64,000 nucleotides of DNA from Calocera cornea HHB12733 (GCA_001632435.1 KV423931.1:1-64000); one strand, 5' to 3'; numbered from the stretch's first letter, positions 34,162 to 46,513 are shown. Made by a program: numbers and translations. The notes: a model not told the origin generated them from the sequence alone.

Positions 34162-34841
34162 CCCGCCTGAACAGTACAGTACCTCTCGCCAGTGCCCAGC
34201 TCCGGCCGGCTCCGCGTGGTCGAGCCGCATGTAGTGTCGTGTCGTGTACCCCAGTGACAGTGCGCGGGGTCCGGCCCACCCCTGCAATGCCCCGGGGTCA
34301 AGTTCGTCCGACTCGCCCATAAGCCTTTTAAGTTCCTGCAATGCCGGCCTGGACCATCCCCGCTCGACGCGGCGCTGCAGCTGGTTCCAGTAGCACTAGT
34401 ACTGGGCAGGGACGCGCCCGAGTGCTCGGACACGTTCTGGAGTGGGTCTCTGCGACATACACTGTGGGTGCAGATGCAGATGGATTGGGCGGAGAAGGCG
34501 CTCAGTGGTGTACCCCGTCCCCTGTTTCCCCGGCTGGGACGCATACAGTACAGTGCAGTGCAGTACAGTACAGTGCGCATGCACAGCGTGCAGTAGTCAG
34601 GCCGCACCGGCCCCTGCCCCGCCCCGAAATGCACCATAAACGCGCTCCGTCCGCGGCCCCTCCACGTACAGCAGTACATCGGCCCGGCCTGGCGCGAACG
34701 TACAGTATCCTCTGAAGGAGTGCTCGTCCGGCGATGCTGACCGCGAAGGGGAGATGACTCGGAGCCGAGGCGTTCCTGCGCCGGCCGCTCGCGCATGGGG
34801 CACGCCGCAGAAACGCGCATCGTATACGGGGGCGGTGGCCT

Positions 34842-34862
34842 GGGGGGGGGGGGGGGGGGGGG
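34842..34862 (+). repeat. 21-base poly-G homopolymer
   Basis: An uninterrupted run of G, bounded by T on the left and CC on the right. Such runs are prone to length errors in both replication and sequencing. Confidence 0.9.
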
Positions 34863-36462
34863 CCTCACCAGGAGGAGGCGCGGCGCGTGTGGGCCTTGCT
34901 GGCATGACTATGAGTGATGTCGACTTGCGTTGGATGCTCGACGGCAAGCGCAAGAGCGAAGAGCAGGGGGGCCTGGGGGGGAGTGCGGCTTCGATGGACG
35001 AGGGCGTGGCTCGTATCGATCGGAACAGCGTGTTTCCCGCCTGTCCCGGTAGATGCGCTGACTTATCGGACCGGTAGCTTCAGCAGACCGTGTCGCCCCC
35101 TGAATCGTGGACCTTCACAATGACTCGCTTCGGAATGGTGACCACGCGGCCTCGACGGCAGGAGAAGAGCGGTATATTGGGACTTGGCAGCGTGGAAAGC
35201 CACAGCACGCTCAGCAATGCACACGAGGGCAGTGAAAGGGCGGCTGAGCGCATACCCCGCGGACAGGGAGATGATGCAGAGTCTTGCCCGGGCGCCAACA
35301 CGCTCGGCTTCGTGCCGCTCGCTCGCTCGGTCTTCCGCTTACCGTCCAATCCTCGTGGCTCACCCGAGCTCACGATAATGCAGGACCAGCAGCTTCAACC
35401 AGTCAAACAGCAAGACCGCTCGGCCCGGGCCTGACCTTCTGCTCTTCGACGTATCACCGCCCTTCCAGGCTTCGCCGAGGGCTCCCGGTTTGCAGGATGA
35501 CAGCACAATCGAATTGGGCAACTGCAGTCCCTTATTTGCATATGTCGGAGGTGCCCATGTGGTTCAGGGTCGAGACGAAGATGCAGCCTCGAGGGAGCGG
35601 AAGGGCACCGGCTGCCCATGGTCTGTCGCCGGAGCCCGAGGAGACCGACCTCAAGAGGATACATAAAAATGACCAAGGCGTAGGAGGCATGCAATTGCCA
35701 TGGAACAAATGCGTTCTGCATCCATGAGGAAAGGAGCATCCTAAGCATGTCTATCATTGTCCGAGAGCTGCCGCCCTTCCGCTGGGAAAGAGTTGGTCTG
35801 CCAACGGAGCGGCCCAGTTGATGTTGGAAACGTCATTGACAGATGAAGCAATCAGCGACGAGCGGGTGAGGGATCGACAAGCCGAGAAGGTTCTTGCGCT
35901 TATCGAGCCAGCTAGGGTGCGTTGCCAAGGGAGAGCCAGACGAAAGAATGTTCGACGAGAGCTTGTCGTAGTGCTCGACCACTGAGTGCTAAGAATAGCC
36001 TGCTTTATCGTGGCTGCTCCTAAAATGGATCGCAATTTCCAAAGGAGGCAATTTGACGCCCTAGATAACCATCGATATCGAGGTCGCGCGACCCCCTCCG
36101 GCTCCGGGCGCAACTCGCTTCCCACGGATCGCACGCAATATTAATCTGTCATTTCTGACATCTTTATTTGGCGTGCCGCACAACCTCATAAGACAGGCTC
36201 CGACGCCCCAACGGACGAAGGATACTCACACGTGCCGACTCGGCACCGTCGGTCGAATGGTGCTACGCGAGGGTGATGCGTCTCCTTCCGCAGGGTCTAG
36301 TAGCATACTAGTCCTCCAGCACAAGATGCTCTTTCTTATATGTAACTTGCTTCCCGCTCCTCCTGCTCCCGGCCTCATCCCTCTCGCCACCGACACGCTT
36401 GCACTCCTCTCTTTGCCTGGCTGCTGGTCGCTGTCCCTGCCTGACACGGCACTAGTGCAAAG

Positions 36463-37898
36463 ATGATTCTGTCGACAGAGGCTGGCAAAGTCGCCGGCGT
36501 GGTGTCATTCTACATGGCTGCCGCGCTGGTCATGGTTTTCGTGAACAAGGCAACGCTCGTCGCGAATCCCGACCTACCTCTACTCTTCATTTTCAACCAG
36601 CTTGTCCTAGCCGTCGTTCTCGTTCGTTGCTTTACTCGTGGACTATCCCTGTTCTCACATCGCATATTCAGCTTCACGTATCAGCCCTGTTCACAAAGCG
36701 CATCGACCTGCCGCAACTCTCCCTGAAAACAGCCCGGGACCTCTTCCCCGTCGTATTCGTCAATATCGTCGGGCTCGCCTTCAATACCCTCTGCCTGCGG
36801 GATGTCGAGGCGTCGTTCTTCCAGGTGAGCCCTACCAGCCTCGTTGGAATGTACTTGGCGTGCACCGGTATGTGCTGGCATGCACATGCGTCTCGGCACC
36901 TGATTCGGGCCGAGGCCCACATCACACTTCCGCTCCCGTCGGCCCTGGTCGGGGACCGCATTGAACATCAACTGACCATGCATTGTCTCAATGTAGATCG
37001 CCCGGGGCATGGTACTGCCGCTCACTATCACCGCATCCTCCCTCCAGAGCCGGTCAAGACCGTCGCTTCTCGTTGTCCTCGCGGCTACGTGTGTAACAAT
37101 AGGATTCCTGCTCGGCATCGCGCCCTCCCGCAACATACCGGCGACCGCGAAGCCCTCCGGGCTATCGCTGCTGTACGGCCTGCTCAGCGCCATCTTCATC
37201 GCTGTGCACGCTGTCCTGATCAAAAGCTCACTCGGCCATGTCGAGAACAGCGCGATCCAGCTCGCGTACTGGACGAACCTGGGCTCTGCGGCGATGCTGC
37301 TCCCCGTGCTCGTGCTCGATGGCGAAGTCGCGCGGCTTCACGAGCTCGTGACTCGCCCGGTCCTTGCTTGGGACTGGGCACCGTTCTTCTGGGGTACCCT
37401 CGTCACGGGCGTTTTCGGCTACCTGCTCTGCGTCGCGGGCCTGCTGAGCATCAAGGTGACCTCGCCCGTGACGCACATGTTCAGCTCGGTGCGTCGCCCA
37501 GCGCGTTCTCTTCACCCGCAAATCTCCTGACTAGCTCGACAGGCGGTGCGCTCCGTCCTCCAGACACTGCTCGGCGTCTGGATCTTCCGCGACGTCCTGA
37601 CCCTGTAAGTGCTGCCCTCCTGCGGCCCACTCTCTGCCTGACATCGCTCGTGTGACAGGAACCGGGTGCTGTCTATCTCGACTATCCTGTGCGTCATCTC
37701 GCCCTGAGGGTGTCTCAACACCGGGACCCTGATTGACTGGCACTCATATATAGGCTGGGCACGATATACTACACCTGGGTCAAGGCTCAGGAGATGGACA
37801 AGCCCAAAGCCGTCCAGGAACCGACGGACGAGGAGAAGGGTGAGGTGGAAGTGATGCTGAACCCTAAGGATGAGGAGGACAACGACGAGAAAGTATAA
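36463..37898 (+). CDS. GDP-fucose-transporter-like nucleotide-sugar carrier (SLC35C/DMT)
   Basis: Exons: 36463-36621, 36672-36824, 36997-37488, 37543-37604, 37659-37688, 37754-37898; 346 aa with about ten hydrophobic helices. Landmarks include YMAAALVMVFVNKATL, DLPLLFIFNQL, a NTLCLRDVEASFFQIARG segment typical of SLC35C, and the C-terminal half FSSAVRSVLQTLLGVWIFRD with LGTIYYTWVK. The charged C-terminus ends NDEKV. It should sit in the Golgi membrane and exchange a GDP-sugar for GMP. GDP-fucose is the best guess from sequence resemblance; substrate cannot be read with certainty. The donor at 36622 is GTTCGT and the third intron end (36996) is far from its donor (172 bp), longer than its neighbours. 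Confidence 0.82.
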
Positions 37899-39357
37899 CG
37901 GGCCTGACCCGCTCGATTGACGATCTTCATGACACAAGGACACTTTAGAGACTTATGGGAAAATCTTCTTGGACAATATAGCTCCGCTTTTGCTGAAAGG
38001 ACGCTAGTGTAGCCCTGGCAGCCGATGTGTGGTGCAAGTGCGGAATGTCCTCGTGTGAGAACTAGCTCAACATCACATGCCAACTGCAACCCTAACAATC
38101 GAGTTCCTCGTTGGGGGGATCTTGAGCGGGGAATCCCAACGGAAGGGGCGTTGCATCCGCGCCGTAATGTCCTGTACGGTAGTCACTAGTAGTGATAACA
38201 ATCTGTGTACATTGCAAATAGCGACCACAGCGTTGCTGCGGGATGGCAGCCGCCGGCCCGTCTGGGCGCTTTGCCGCGTGCCGAGCCGGCGGCACGGGGT
38301 CTTCTGTCCACGTGAATGGCGTGTGCATGATGGTTCGCCCCCGCGGATGCAGCTCTCTCTCGATATTGCAACACGGCTGTTGTTGGATATTCCCGATTCG
38401 TTTCCCACACTCTAACACTCCCTTCGCGAAGGACGCAACTCAATGTCGGCCCCGCCGGTGCCCCGGGAGCTGACCGTTCCGCCCAGGGCCAATGAGTCGA
38501 CCCCGCGCTAGCGAAGCAAAGTCGGTCTGCATTTGGACTTCGCTGGCAGGTGCCAACAAGAACTTTTTCCGGTCGAACCCTGCGTCAACAGGCCACCAGC
38601 CGAACAAGCAGCATTCTTGGCAGGCAGAGCAGGGCACCGCCCTCGCACTACCCTATCTCCGGAATGTAGTGAATCTGGCTCAATCGGGCGCGTCCATTTG
38701 AGCTGGCAGCTGCCAGTCCGATGGGACGGACTTCGGCTGCGTATGGCCTCATACGCTGTGTGTAACCGCGCGGCACGCGCGGATGCTTCGCCCAGGACTG
38801 GCAGTCTTTCTTCGACTGGCATGTCGGCCGGAATGCGCTGACTGGAATGCCCTTCCTATGACGCAGCACCTCCCGTGTTGGCTGCGCCGCCGACCTACTC
38901 CTCCTCCCCGCCTGATGGTGCCGTGTATCTGCCGAGCCCGCTCCTCCCGTACCTTCGGATGCGAGTTAGGATGGGGTCGTATGTGCCGCCGTCTAGCGTC
39001 ACGTATGGCTGGCCTTTCCACCCGGAGCCTGACAGGGACAGGGCAAGCCACCCTTTTGGAATGCACATCCTTATATTCGCCTCGCCCCCTGATGGCCCTC
39101 TCCGCCCTCCTTCCGCCAACGGTCGTGCCTTCCTAACTCGTCTGTGAGAAGTTGAGGAAATTGTGTTATCGCATTCCGCGCCGAACGCCGCTGCCATCTC
39201 CCAACATACGCCGACCGCGTTTCCATCGGACATCGACTTCCGCATTTGCGATACGCACATCCTTGGACCACGCTCACTCGACGCATCTCTGCGCTGATAA
39301 AAGGGCACTGCTTACCCTCCTGCCTTCAGCCGCGATCCGGAACTCCAGCAGACCAGC
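37899..39357. other. intergenic, no gene recognised
   Basis: About 1.5 kb between the carrier and the acyltransferase. Short reading frames only. A GGTTCGA-like box on the minus strand near 38572 was examined as a tRNA B box but no tRNA fold goes with it. Confidence 0.45.
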
Positions 39358-41262
39358 ATGATCGACACTGTTCTCGCCAACAGCATCGGCAAGCAGGGGG
39401 CGTATCTCCCCCTGACGCCACCATACACCCCCGCCCGCAGTCGTGTGAACAGTGCAGAGCTTCCCGCTGCCAGCGCGAGCTCAGAGAGCGCCGAAAATCA
39501 TGTGGATCCCGCGACGCACCTGCCGACGCCGCCCCACACGCCTGCCAAGCTCCCGAGCCAGGCCGTCTGGGAGCGCAGGCTCGGCGACACGGAGCTGAGC
39601 TATTTCCTCCCGAGCCGGGCGGAGGGCGTCAATGATATGTACGCATCTGTATTCCCTTGTCTGTGAAGTTAAGGCTGACCATCGTGAAGGTACCTGTGCA
39701 TCGACTTCAACGCGCCGTCCGCACTGGTGACGGACGCGCGCGTGCACACGGTGTGGGCGATCCTCCGCACGCGGCATCCCTTGCTCGGAGCACAGGTGCG
39801 CATGCAGGAGGGTGAGTATGACAGCGCCTCGTTCCGCTATTCAGCCACTGGAAGTGCAGGCGAGGAGCTCGACCGTGCGAGCGAGAACCTGAGGATCAGC
39901 ACGCAGACGAAGGATGGTAAGTACTTTCTGTCCCCGGACATTGGAATTGGCTAATCAAAGCAGAGGTGATCTTGGACTACCTGAACGGACCGAGGCTGTT
40001 GTCAAAGGAGCAGCCGGCATATCTACTCTTCGCTCGAGAACGGCCTACCTCCGCTCCGCCGGCTGACGAGACCCGTCCGACACCTGAAGCGTCTCCTCGA
40101 CTTGATACCCCCCCAGCCGTGACCGAGGGACCAGAACAAGCAGAGTTTCACTTCTGCTTGTGTACTACGCATTACCTCGGCGATGGCATGGCCTTGCACA
40201 AGACGGCGAACGAGTTCTTCCACCTGCTCGGTGGTGAGCTGAGTGAGTCCGACTTGACAGAACTCTTCGAACGCGAGTGGGCCGAGCGGTACGACCTTCC
40301 TGGCGGAGATCAGAGCCCGCTACCCGAGGCGCTGGAAGCCAAGCTCCCCCCCGTCCCCATCCGCTCCTTCGCTCCCCAAGCAGCGCACGTGGACTTCGAG
40401 AACATGAAGCGAAAGACGATCGGCGGGCACATAATGCCCCGCCAGAAGCTCGGGCCCCGCAAGACGACCGTGCCGACCGTCCCATTCTCGAAGGAGGAGA
40501 CAAAGCAGCTGCTCAAGGAATGCAAGAAACATGGAGTCACTATCAGTCATGTCATCTTTGCGTTGTGCAACCTTGTTTGGGCAGGTATCAAGCTTCCGGG
40601 AGGGGAAGCGCTGCCTACGTTAGTGGTTTTCCATTCCTTTGGAAGACCCGTGCTGAAAGAGGGTTAGGATGATGTATTCTGCGGCAAATCTGCGTCAGTA
40701 CTTCGCGCACATCCCAGAATCGCACTTCTACCTCGCCGTCGGTTACTTCAACATCATGCTCCCCTCCTTTATCCCCCGCACCCTCACGCCCTCTCAAGTT
40801 CTCTGGCACCGCTCACAGAGCGTCAAACGTCAGATGAACGCGGCCGTGGGGAGCAAGATGTTCGTGAGCCGAGCGAGGCTCATGGCTGCTGAGAGGGCAG
40901 AACAGGCAAAGCGCTGGGCGGCGGAGGACGATGCACGGGCAGCGGGGAATTGGACTCCTCCCACACCTCCGGTACCGGTGCATATGGATACACAGCCAAA
41001 AGTCCCTAGCCAGGCGCTGCTGGGGCTGTCCATGCTCGGCAACCTCGATGCCATCTACGCGCACGCGTCCTATCGGCGCCTGGAGCTCCATGGACTGACG
41101 ACCGGCAGCCGTCAGCGGGGAGGCGCGATGCTGCTCTTTGCGTATACCTTTGCCGGACGGCTTTGGCTTAGTCTGGGGTATGATGAGAATGGATTTGAGA
41201 AGGAATCGGTAGGGAGGTTCTGGAACGGTTTGCTGGAGGGAGTCAGGGAGCATTTGCTCTGA
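39358..41262 (+). CDS. CoA-dependent acyltransferase-like protein (HxxxDG)
   Basis: Exons 39358-39638, 39690-39916, 39964-40618 and 40668-41262, giving 585 aa. The CoA-dependent acyltransferase/condensation-domain motif is clear: HYLGDGMALH, with His239, Asp243 and Gly244. The N-terminal lobe has a WAILRTRHPLLGAQVRM segment that matches the typical 'raHPiLra' region. The C-terminal lobe has SYRRLELHGLTTGSRQRGG and LSLGYDENGF. This fold covers alcohol acetyltransferases, wax-type and polyketide-associated acyltransferases and peptide condensation domains. It stands alone, with no carrier or synthase gene nearby, so a soluble small-molecule acyltransferase is more likely than a synthase part. 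The substrate is unknown. The donor at 40619 is GTTAGT. Confidence 0.8.
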
Positions 41263-41724
41263 CGATGCAAACTTGTGGGGAAACAAACCGGACGGACTGG
41301 GCATTTCTAAGGACACTCGTCTGCAGTCAATGGACTTCTTCTCATTAGAATAGCATATGACATGGGCAGTGACGCAGTCCCTAACTATGTGAATGAACAA
41401 ATAATACAGATGACACAGATCTCATGGTATGGTTGGAAATAAGAACTCCAAACATTTGTGAGGCGTACATAGCAGCTGCTTGATCATGATCAAGCCGCAT
41501 ACCCGCTACCGGTCCAAGCCAAGAAGTATTGGATGCGTGGATCACCTTGTAAGCTGGTAGATACGCTTATAATAGGCTATGCTACACCGCAAGGAAACCT
41601 TCTATCGCCATGGATAAGGGCTGTCGGTACAAATACAGGCTCAAGTGTGATACAGGGGAGTCGACTGTGCTCGACATGTCGACATAAGTCTATGGTCCCG
41701 GGACAAGGAACCAACAGCAGCCTG
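41263..41724. other. intergenic, no gene seen
   Basis: Convergent 3' regions of the acyltransferase and the small secreted protein. Nothing recognised. Confidence 0.45.
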
Positions 41725-42209
41725 CTACAAAAGCATAGTAAAAACTGCCACCACAACACCCATCACCCCGCCTGAATGGGCCAGTATGGCTGTTGCACCC
41801 GAGCTCTGCGTAGATGGCGTCTCCGCAGCGGCGAACGGCGAGGGGGGAGTGAACGTGGCCGACGTCGACGCGGAATCATCATCTGCGCCAGTGAGAGGAT
41901 CGAGCGTGTGCGTCGCTCGTGTCGTGGGGAGGATCGTTTCGGATATTATGGTCGTGCTGAACGTGGTGGGGTCGTACGTGAACGACTCGGAAATGATGTA
42001 CAGCGTCGTTGCGCGGATGCTGACGGTGGGCGTGATTGCTTCTACCGAGACCGAGGCGGAGATAGTTGGTCTATTAGCGGACAAAATCAGACACGGCACA
42101 ACCAAACAGGGGACTGTGCCTACTGGGATCTGGAAGCCTCTTCGGATGCTGTTACGAGGACGAAAGCAAGGAAGAACGCTGAGAGGCGGCGAAGGCAGAG
42201 AACAGCCAT
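41725..42209 (-). CDS. small secreted Thr/Ser-rich protein, probably GPI-anchored
   Basis: Two exons, 42209-42124 and 42070-41725, giving 143 aa. Residues 1-22 are a strong signal peptide (RRLSAFFLAFVLVTASEE). The mature part is rich in Thr, Ser, Ala and Ile and has no Cys. The end is a small-residue stretch followed by a hydrophobic helix (GGVMGVVVAVFTMLL), a GPI-attachment pattern. It matches no family I know; sequence of this kind is common in fungal wall proteins. The splice restores the signal peptide, which supports it. Confidence 0.65.
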
Positions 42210-43407
42210 TTTGGATCAAACGAACGTGAGGTTGGGTGGTGCAACGTCTTTGGGAAGAGGAAGGCGTCGAGATGCAGCAGCGTCACCGTCTAGGCACCTC
42301 AGGGCTTATATCCCATGGTACCAGGAGGAGTTGAGCAAGCCAACCAGTCCATATTCGATGTTGCCCTCCGTCGTCCGAGGAGGAGGCTGCGTGCAATACC
42401 CGCCCCGCATCAGGACAACGTTCGAGCAAGCCAAGCAGCAGCACGACCGTGCCTCCCATCATTTAACAATCACATATAAGCGGCAGGTAGGTCAGGCCCT
42501 ACGCTCAGGTAGATGATCGGTATGCAGTGCAGGCGCTGTTGGTGTTTGCCTGCAGAAGCGCGTCAGGCGGGGGTGGTCGGGAGCAAAGCTCATTGGCGCG
42601 CTACCTCAGAAGCGCCCATGCGCGTCGGAGCGCCCGCAACGTCATGTCGCGCAGGGAAGACTTGGATACGAACGCTAGCTCACTTCATGCCCCGCAATCA
42701 ATCTTAAGTGCGCAGATAACGATTGCCTCTCGCTTCCCCATCATCCTTGTGCGGCCGGGGCGAAGACGTCGATGTGCGCACCGGGGGGGGCATGTACAAC
42801 AACAGCTCCACAAACATGCAACATGAGGCCAACTTGTTTCTTCCGGAGTCTCGTAACGGCCAAGAATACCAAGCGATTCTTCACGAGCCCTCAATTGAGG
42901 GGATCATAGTGGGAGCAAGCGTCATGCTGCTCGGTAACTGAGATTACATGAACACGAAACTATTGCCTGCAATTCCCAGTGTTCATCTTGGAGACGCGTC
43001 ATTCATAGGCCTTCTCGCCAGCAAGCATCTTGCGCCAGACAGCACAAGCTCCTTGACAGAAACTGATCGCCGATGTTCAAGGTAGAGTAAGAGGCTTGTC
43101 CGATCTCTCCGATGGTACCTGGCATGCTTCGACTTGTCTGGCACGATCGCCCTAGGCACGGCCAGCCTTGTGTTTTGATTGCCGATATCGCTGAGACGAG
43201 TGCCTCAGCAGTTGCGCCCATGGAGACTTTGATCGGAAACATGACCCGGACACATAGATTCGCAGGAGTCGATTGTTCCCATTCGGCTTTCAGTGCAGAT
43301 GATCTTCTGGACCGTGGCGGGCGAGGCGTGCTGAAAGGAACGGTTCGATTCATGCGGCATACATACACGGGGTGAACGGTCCTGAGGCTCGTCCACCATA
43401 TTCTCAG
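42210..43407. other. intergenic, no gene recognised
   Basis: About 1.2 kb between two small secreted-protein genes. Reading frames are short and show no family likeness. Confidence 0.45.
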
Positions 43408-43974
43408 TTACAGCAAGCGGCAGAGCACGACGCTCAGCAGCCCCAGCAGCCCCATCTTGCCTACTTCGAGGGACATCGCTCCAGAAGTAGCGCTTGCGGT
43501 CGTACTTGCCGACGTGCTGGACGACGAGGTCGACGACGCTGAAGAAGGCGATGAGAGGGAGGACATGCTTGACAGGATCGACGTGCTCGACATACTCGAG
43601 CTGCTGCCCATAGACCCGGCCGTGGGTGTCATGGGCCCGCCGGGGTTGACGCTCGTCACGCCGCTCACGCTCGATTCGCTGTTTGGCTCGGACATGGACG
43701 ACCCACTGGACACGGTCCCTGGGGTGGTCAAGCTGCCCCTACGTGTGCATCGTCAGCAACGTCCACAATGACGAGCAGTGCTAGGAGAGACGCACGAGAT
43801 AGGCGAGAAGGTGATCGGTGGCTGAGGATGCAGCGTCGGCGCGCTCTGCGTAGTGGCTTCGCCAGATTCAGTGGACACGCCAGGCTCGTTGGGCAGTGAG
43901 ACCTCACCTTGCGAGGCCACGAGCGCGGCGAGTGCGAGCACGAAGATGAGGGCGGGGAGGCGTGAGGCGAGCAT
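43408..43974 (-). CDS. small secreted Ser-rich protein, probably GPI-anchored
   Basis: Two exons, 43974-43796 and 43738-43408, giving 169 aa. A signal peptide of about 22 residues (RLPALIFVLALAALVASQG) is followed by a Pro/Ser/Thr part. A very Ser-rich tract (about 100-150, runs of SSM, SSL and SST) comes next, then a hydrophobic C-terminus (MGLLGLLSVVLCRLL). The design is the same as the gene at 41725-42209 but the sequences are not alike enough to call them paralogues by eye. Likely heavily O-mannosylated on the cell surface. Confidence 0.65.
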
Positions 43975-44556
43975 GGTCGACGGCTCTTGCTCGGTGGGTG
44001 ACGGTGGTTACGTCAAGCTATGATGGGCTTAGTGTGATTATCAGCGCGAGCTGGCAGGTTGCGAAGTCAAGCAGAGGCCGGTGAAGTGGTTTATGTATGC
44101 TCGCTCGCTGAGCCTGCGGAGAGGGTCCGGGCAGGACGGGCAGATAATATATGCTCCAGGGTGATGTATAAGTATAGATAATGGAGGAGTGGAGCGCATG
44201 CGGTCCATGCTAGCGAGCACACGACGGCGAGGAGCGGGAGAACGACGACGAAGCGCAGGAACGAGCGGCACGCGGACGCGGATTGACGAAGCAAGTACTT
44301 CTCTGTGGAAGCGCTTCGGTATATCTTGTGTAACGCCTTCATTGCGCTCTGCGCTAAACCACAATATACTACACAATACGAACCCGAAGAGAAATCAGAG
44401 CGCGTACAACAGACGAAGTTCGGGGAATCAGCTCAGGGTGGGTAAGACTGGATAGAAGGAGAGGAACGGATAAGGATACGAATACGGTCCAGCGGGGATG
44501 GGGTTCTCGGTCGCCGGAGCGGCTGCTTGACCTCGCTTTCCCCGCTGGGCTTGGCG
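43975..44556. other. intergenic, no gene seen
   Basis: Promoter of the Ser-rich protein and 3' region of the Zn2Cys6 gene. Nothing else recognised. Confidence 0.45.
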
Positions 44557-46047
44557 TCAGCCAGCAGCGGCGGTGACGGCGGTGTTGGCTTTCGGCTTAG
44601 GCGCCCTCCTCTTCTTCGCGGGAGGGGTGGGAGTAGATGTTTCCTTGAGGGGCGGCGGGCTCGCGTGAGAGGAGGCAACCTCCTGCGGAGTACGACGAGG
44701 GGTATTGCTGCCAGTATCGGCTGAAGTAGCTGGTGGGGCAACGGCATAAACTGGGGTGTAGGCTGTGGGAGCAGGACTGGCATCCATGGGAGGGGGGGCG
44801 TATGTACTATTGACGAAAACGGGTCAGTCCGATGATGCTCCTATCCAAGCGTGGCACGTACGCGTAGGCGGTTCCAATATAGGGATAGGGATAGTAACCC
44901 GCTGCAGGAGCTGTGGTCTGAGCAGGAGCTGGAGTACCGTCCGATTGGACCTGTTGAACCGCCTGGGGTATATAGTAAGAATACGCAGTGGGTACCCTAA
45001 CCATCTGAATTCAGCATTCTCTCTACTCAAACCGGCAAACCCAGCGTACCTAGCAGGGTAATAAGCGACAGCTCCGTGCATCATGTTCGAGTCAGGGCTG
45101 GAAGCAGAGTGCCCGATCGCATTGTAGCCAGATTCCGGCACTGGCGCTGCATGAGTTTAGCGAGTAGATAGCACAGGATTGATTGACGCACTCTTGCCAT
45201 CCCTCTTCTTGTATGGGCCCCTCTTGACACCCTTCTTCCTCTCCTTCCTCTGACTATCCGTGCACTGGTTGCCAATCCCATACTTCACGCAGCGCACGCA
45301 CGGCCGGCAATCGTCGCACTTCTTGCAGGCTCTCTGGCAGTTCGTACAGGCGTTCTTGACCTGATTGCGCTTCAACTTCTCAGCTTCGGTCTGCGAAGGA
45401 TTGGCTGGTGGGAAATAGGGCGGCATAGCAGGATACACCGGAACCATGGGGGGAGGGCCTGCGATCGCTCCTCTACAGTAAGGGTGGGTGGGCACAGCAG
45501 CGTAGCCGTAGGCAGGTGTGATCATCTGTGCCATCTGTGGTCCGGATGGTCCCACAGCTGGGCCGGGAAGATTGGCATGCGCGGAGGTCCCGCTAGCCTG
45601 GCGCGAGTGCGCCGAAGAACTGTCTCCGTCCTGGGTGCTATCTGGATGACCAGACGGGTCGTGTGGAGCAGGGATGCCATTATTGGCGAAGTACGGGAAT
45701 GGTGATTGCTGAGGCTGCGCGACGCTTGGGACGAACGGAGCATAGTCGCCTACGCCCAGGCTGGCTACTGGCGACGACGAGCTAGACTGGTGCGGTTGCG
45801 GATGAGCTTGCTGCAAGGCTGGCGAAACTGTATTCTGGTTGCCATTGTTCGAAGAGCGGGAGGGGTTTCTGTTTCGACCGGCGCTCGATGGGGACGATGC
45901 GGGGTTCGGTGGCGCATTAGAGGCTTTGGACGGGGTTTGAACTGCGCGGGTCGGGGAAGCGTCCGCCATTGCCGGCATGTTCTGCATCATACCGGTGTTT
46001 GGCTCTTCCTGCTGCTGCGTTATTTCACGCCCAAAGTAGCTGAGCAT
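44557..46047 (-). CDS. Zn(II)2Cys6 transcription factor with a late zinc cluster
   Basis: Exons 46047-45192, 45146-45050, 44996-44862 and 44806-44557, giving 445 aa. The binuclear cluster lies near residues 237-264: C-x2-C-x6-C-x5-C-x2-C-x8-C, preceded by KLKRNQVKNA and followed by a basic linker RKERKKGVKRGPYKKR that would contact DNA. Two further Cys sit inside the cluster loops (in RACKKC and CDDCRPC). The regions on both sides are Pro/Ser/Gln/Tyr-rich and disordered, and there is no fungal-specific middle homology domain that I can see. The cluster lies in mid-protein rather than at the N-terminus. Targets are unknown. A later start is possible. Confidence 0.83.
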
Positions 46048-46513
46048 TCCAGGCGTCGAACACGCCCGGGACGATAAGCGTCGAAGGTGCGCACAGGCGC
46101 TTGCACACGGCGGCGACAGGGAGCGGAGAGGGGCTGAGGGGGACGTCGGAGTCAAACTTTTGAAGCGGCATCCCAACCGCGCACGGGACCTTTATAACCC
46201 GCCAGTAAGAGCCCGTCCTGGGGTCTCAGCTCTCCCAAGGCACGTGCCCATCAGGAGCGATGATGCACGATAAGCCCCTGGACGGGCGTGAACAATGCGT
46301 GAACACGTTGCGCGATGATGTGCTTGGTCAACAACATCAGGTACGGGTACGGACTCAACAATAAGAGTCGGAGAATGGAATGTAAGAAAGAACGGTCCAT
46401 CAGAATTCAGCCCGCTTGGCCGGGAGCGGAAGCACATATCCACACGTCTCACCAAAGCGCGCACACAGCAACTACGGCAAGGGACGCGCCCCCGTGTATG
46501 CGCACACGCCACG
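46048..46513. other. divergent promoter region of the Zn2Cys6 gene and MSS51
   Basis: Shared upstream region of two divergent genes. No further gene seen. Confidence 0.5.

Larger units (their letters stand above)
33752..36462. other. 2.7 kb gene-poor stretch with short repeats
   Basis: No convincing gene on either strand. It contains an ACCACA/ACCACG short repeat (34127-34161), a CAGTACAGTG-type repeat (34546-34577) and a 21-base poly-G run at 34842-34862. The last ~200 bp before 36463 are pyrimidine-rich and suit the promoter of the transporter gene. Confidence 0.55.

Noticed and set aside
35754..36134. Minus-strand frame of about 125 codons in the gene-poor stretch
   Set aside because: Ser/Arg-rich without domain, splice context or similarity I recognise; probably open by chance.
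38565..38600. GGTTCGA-like B box on the minus strand as a tRNA gene
   Set aside because: No matching A box, anticodon stem or acceptor pairing could be drawn around it.
42960..43400. Minus-strand frame of about 120 codons upstream of the Ser-rich protein
   Set aside because: No signal peptide, domain or supporting splice sites; not distinguishable from chance.
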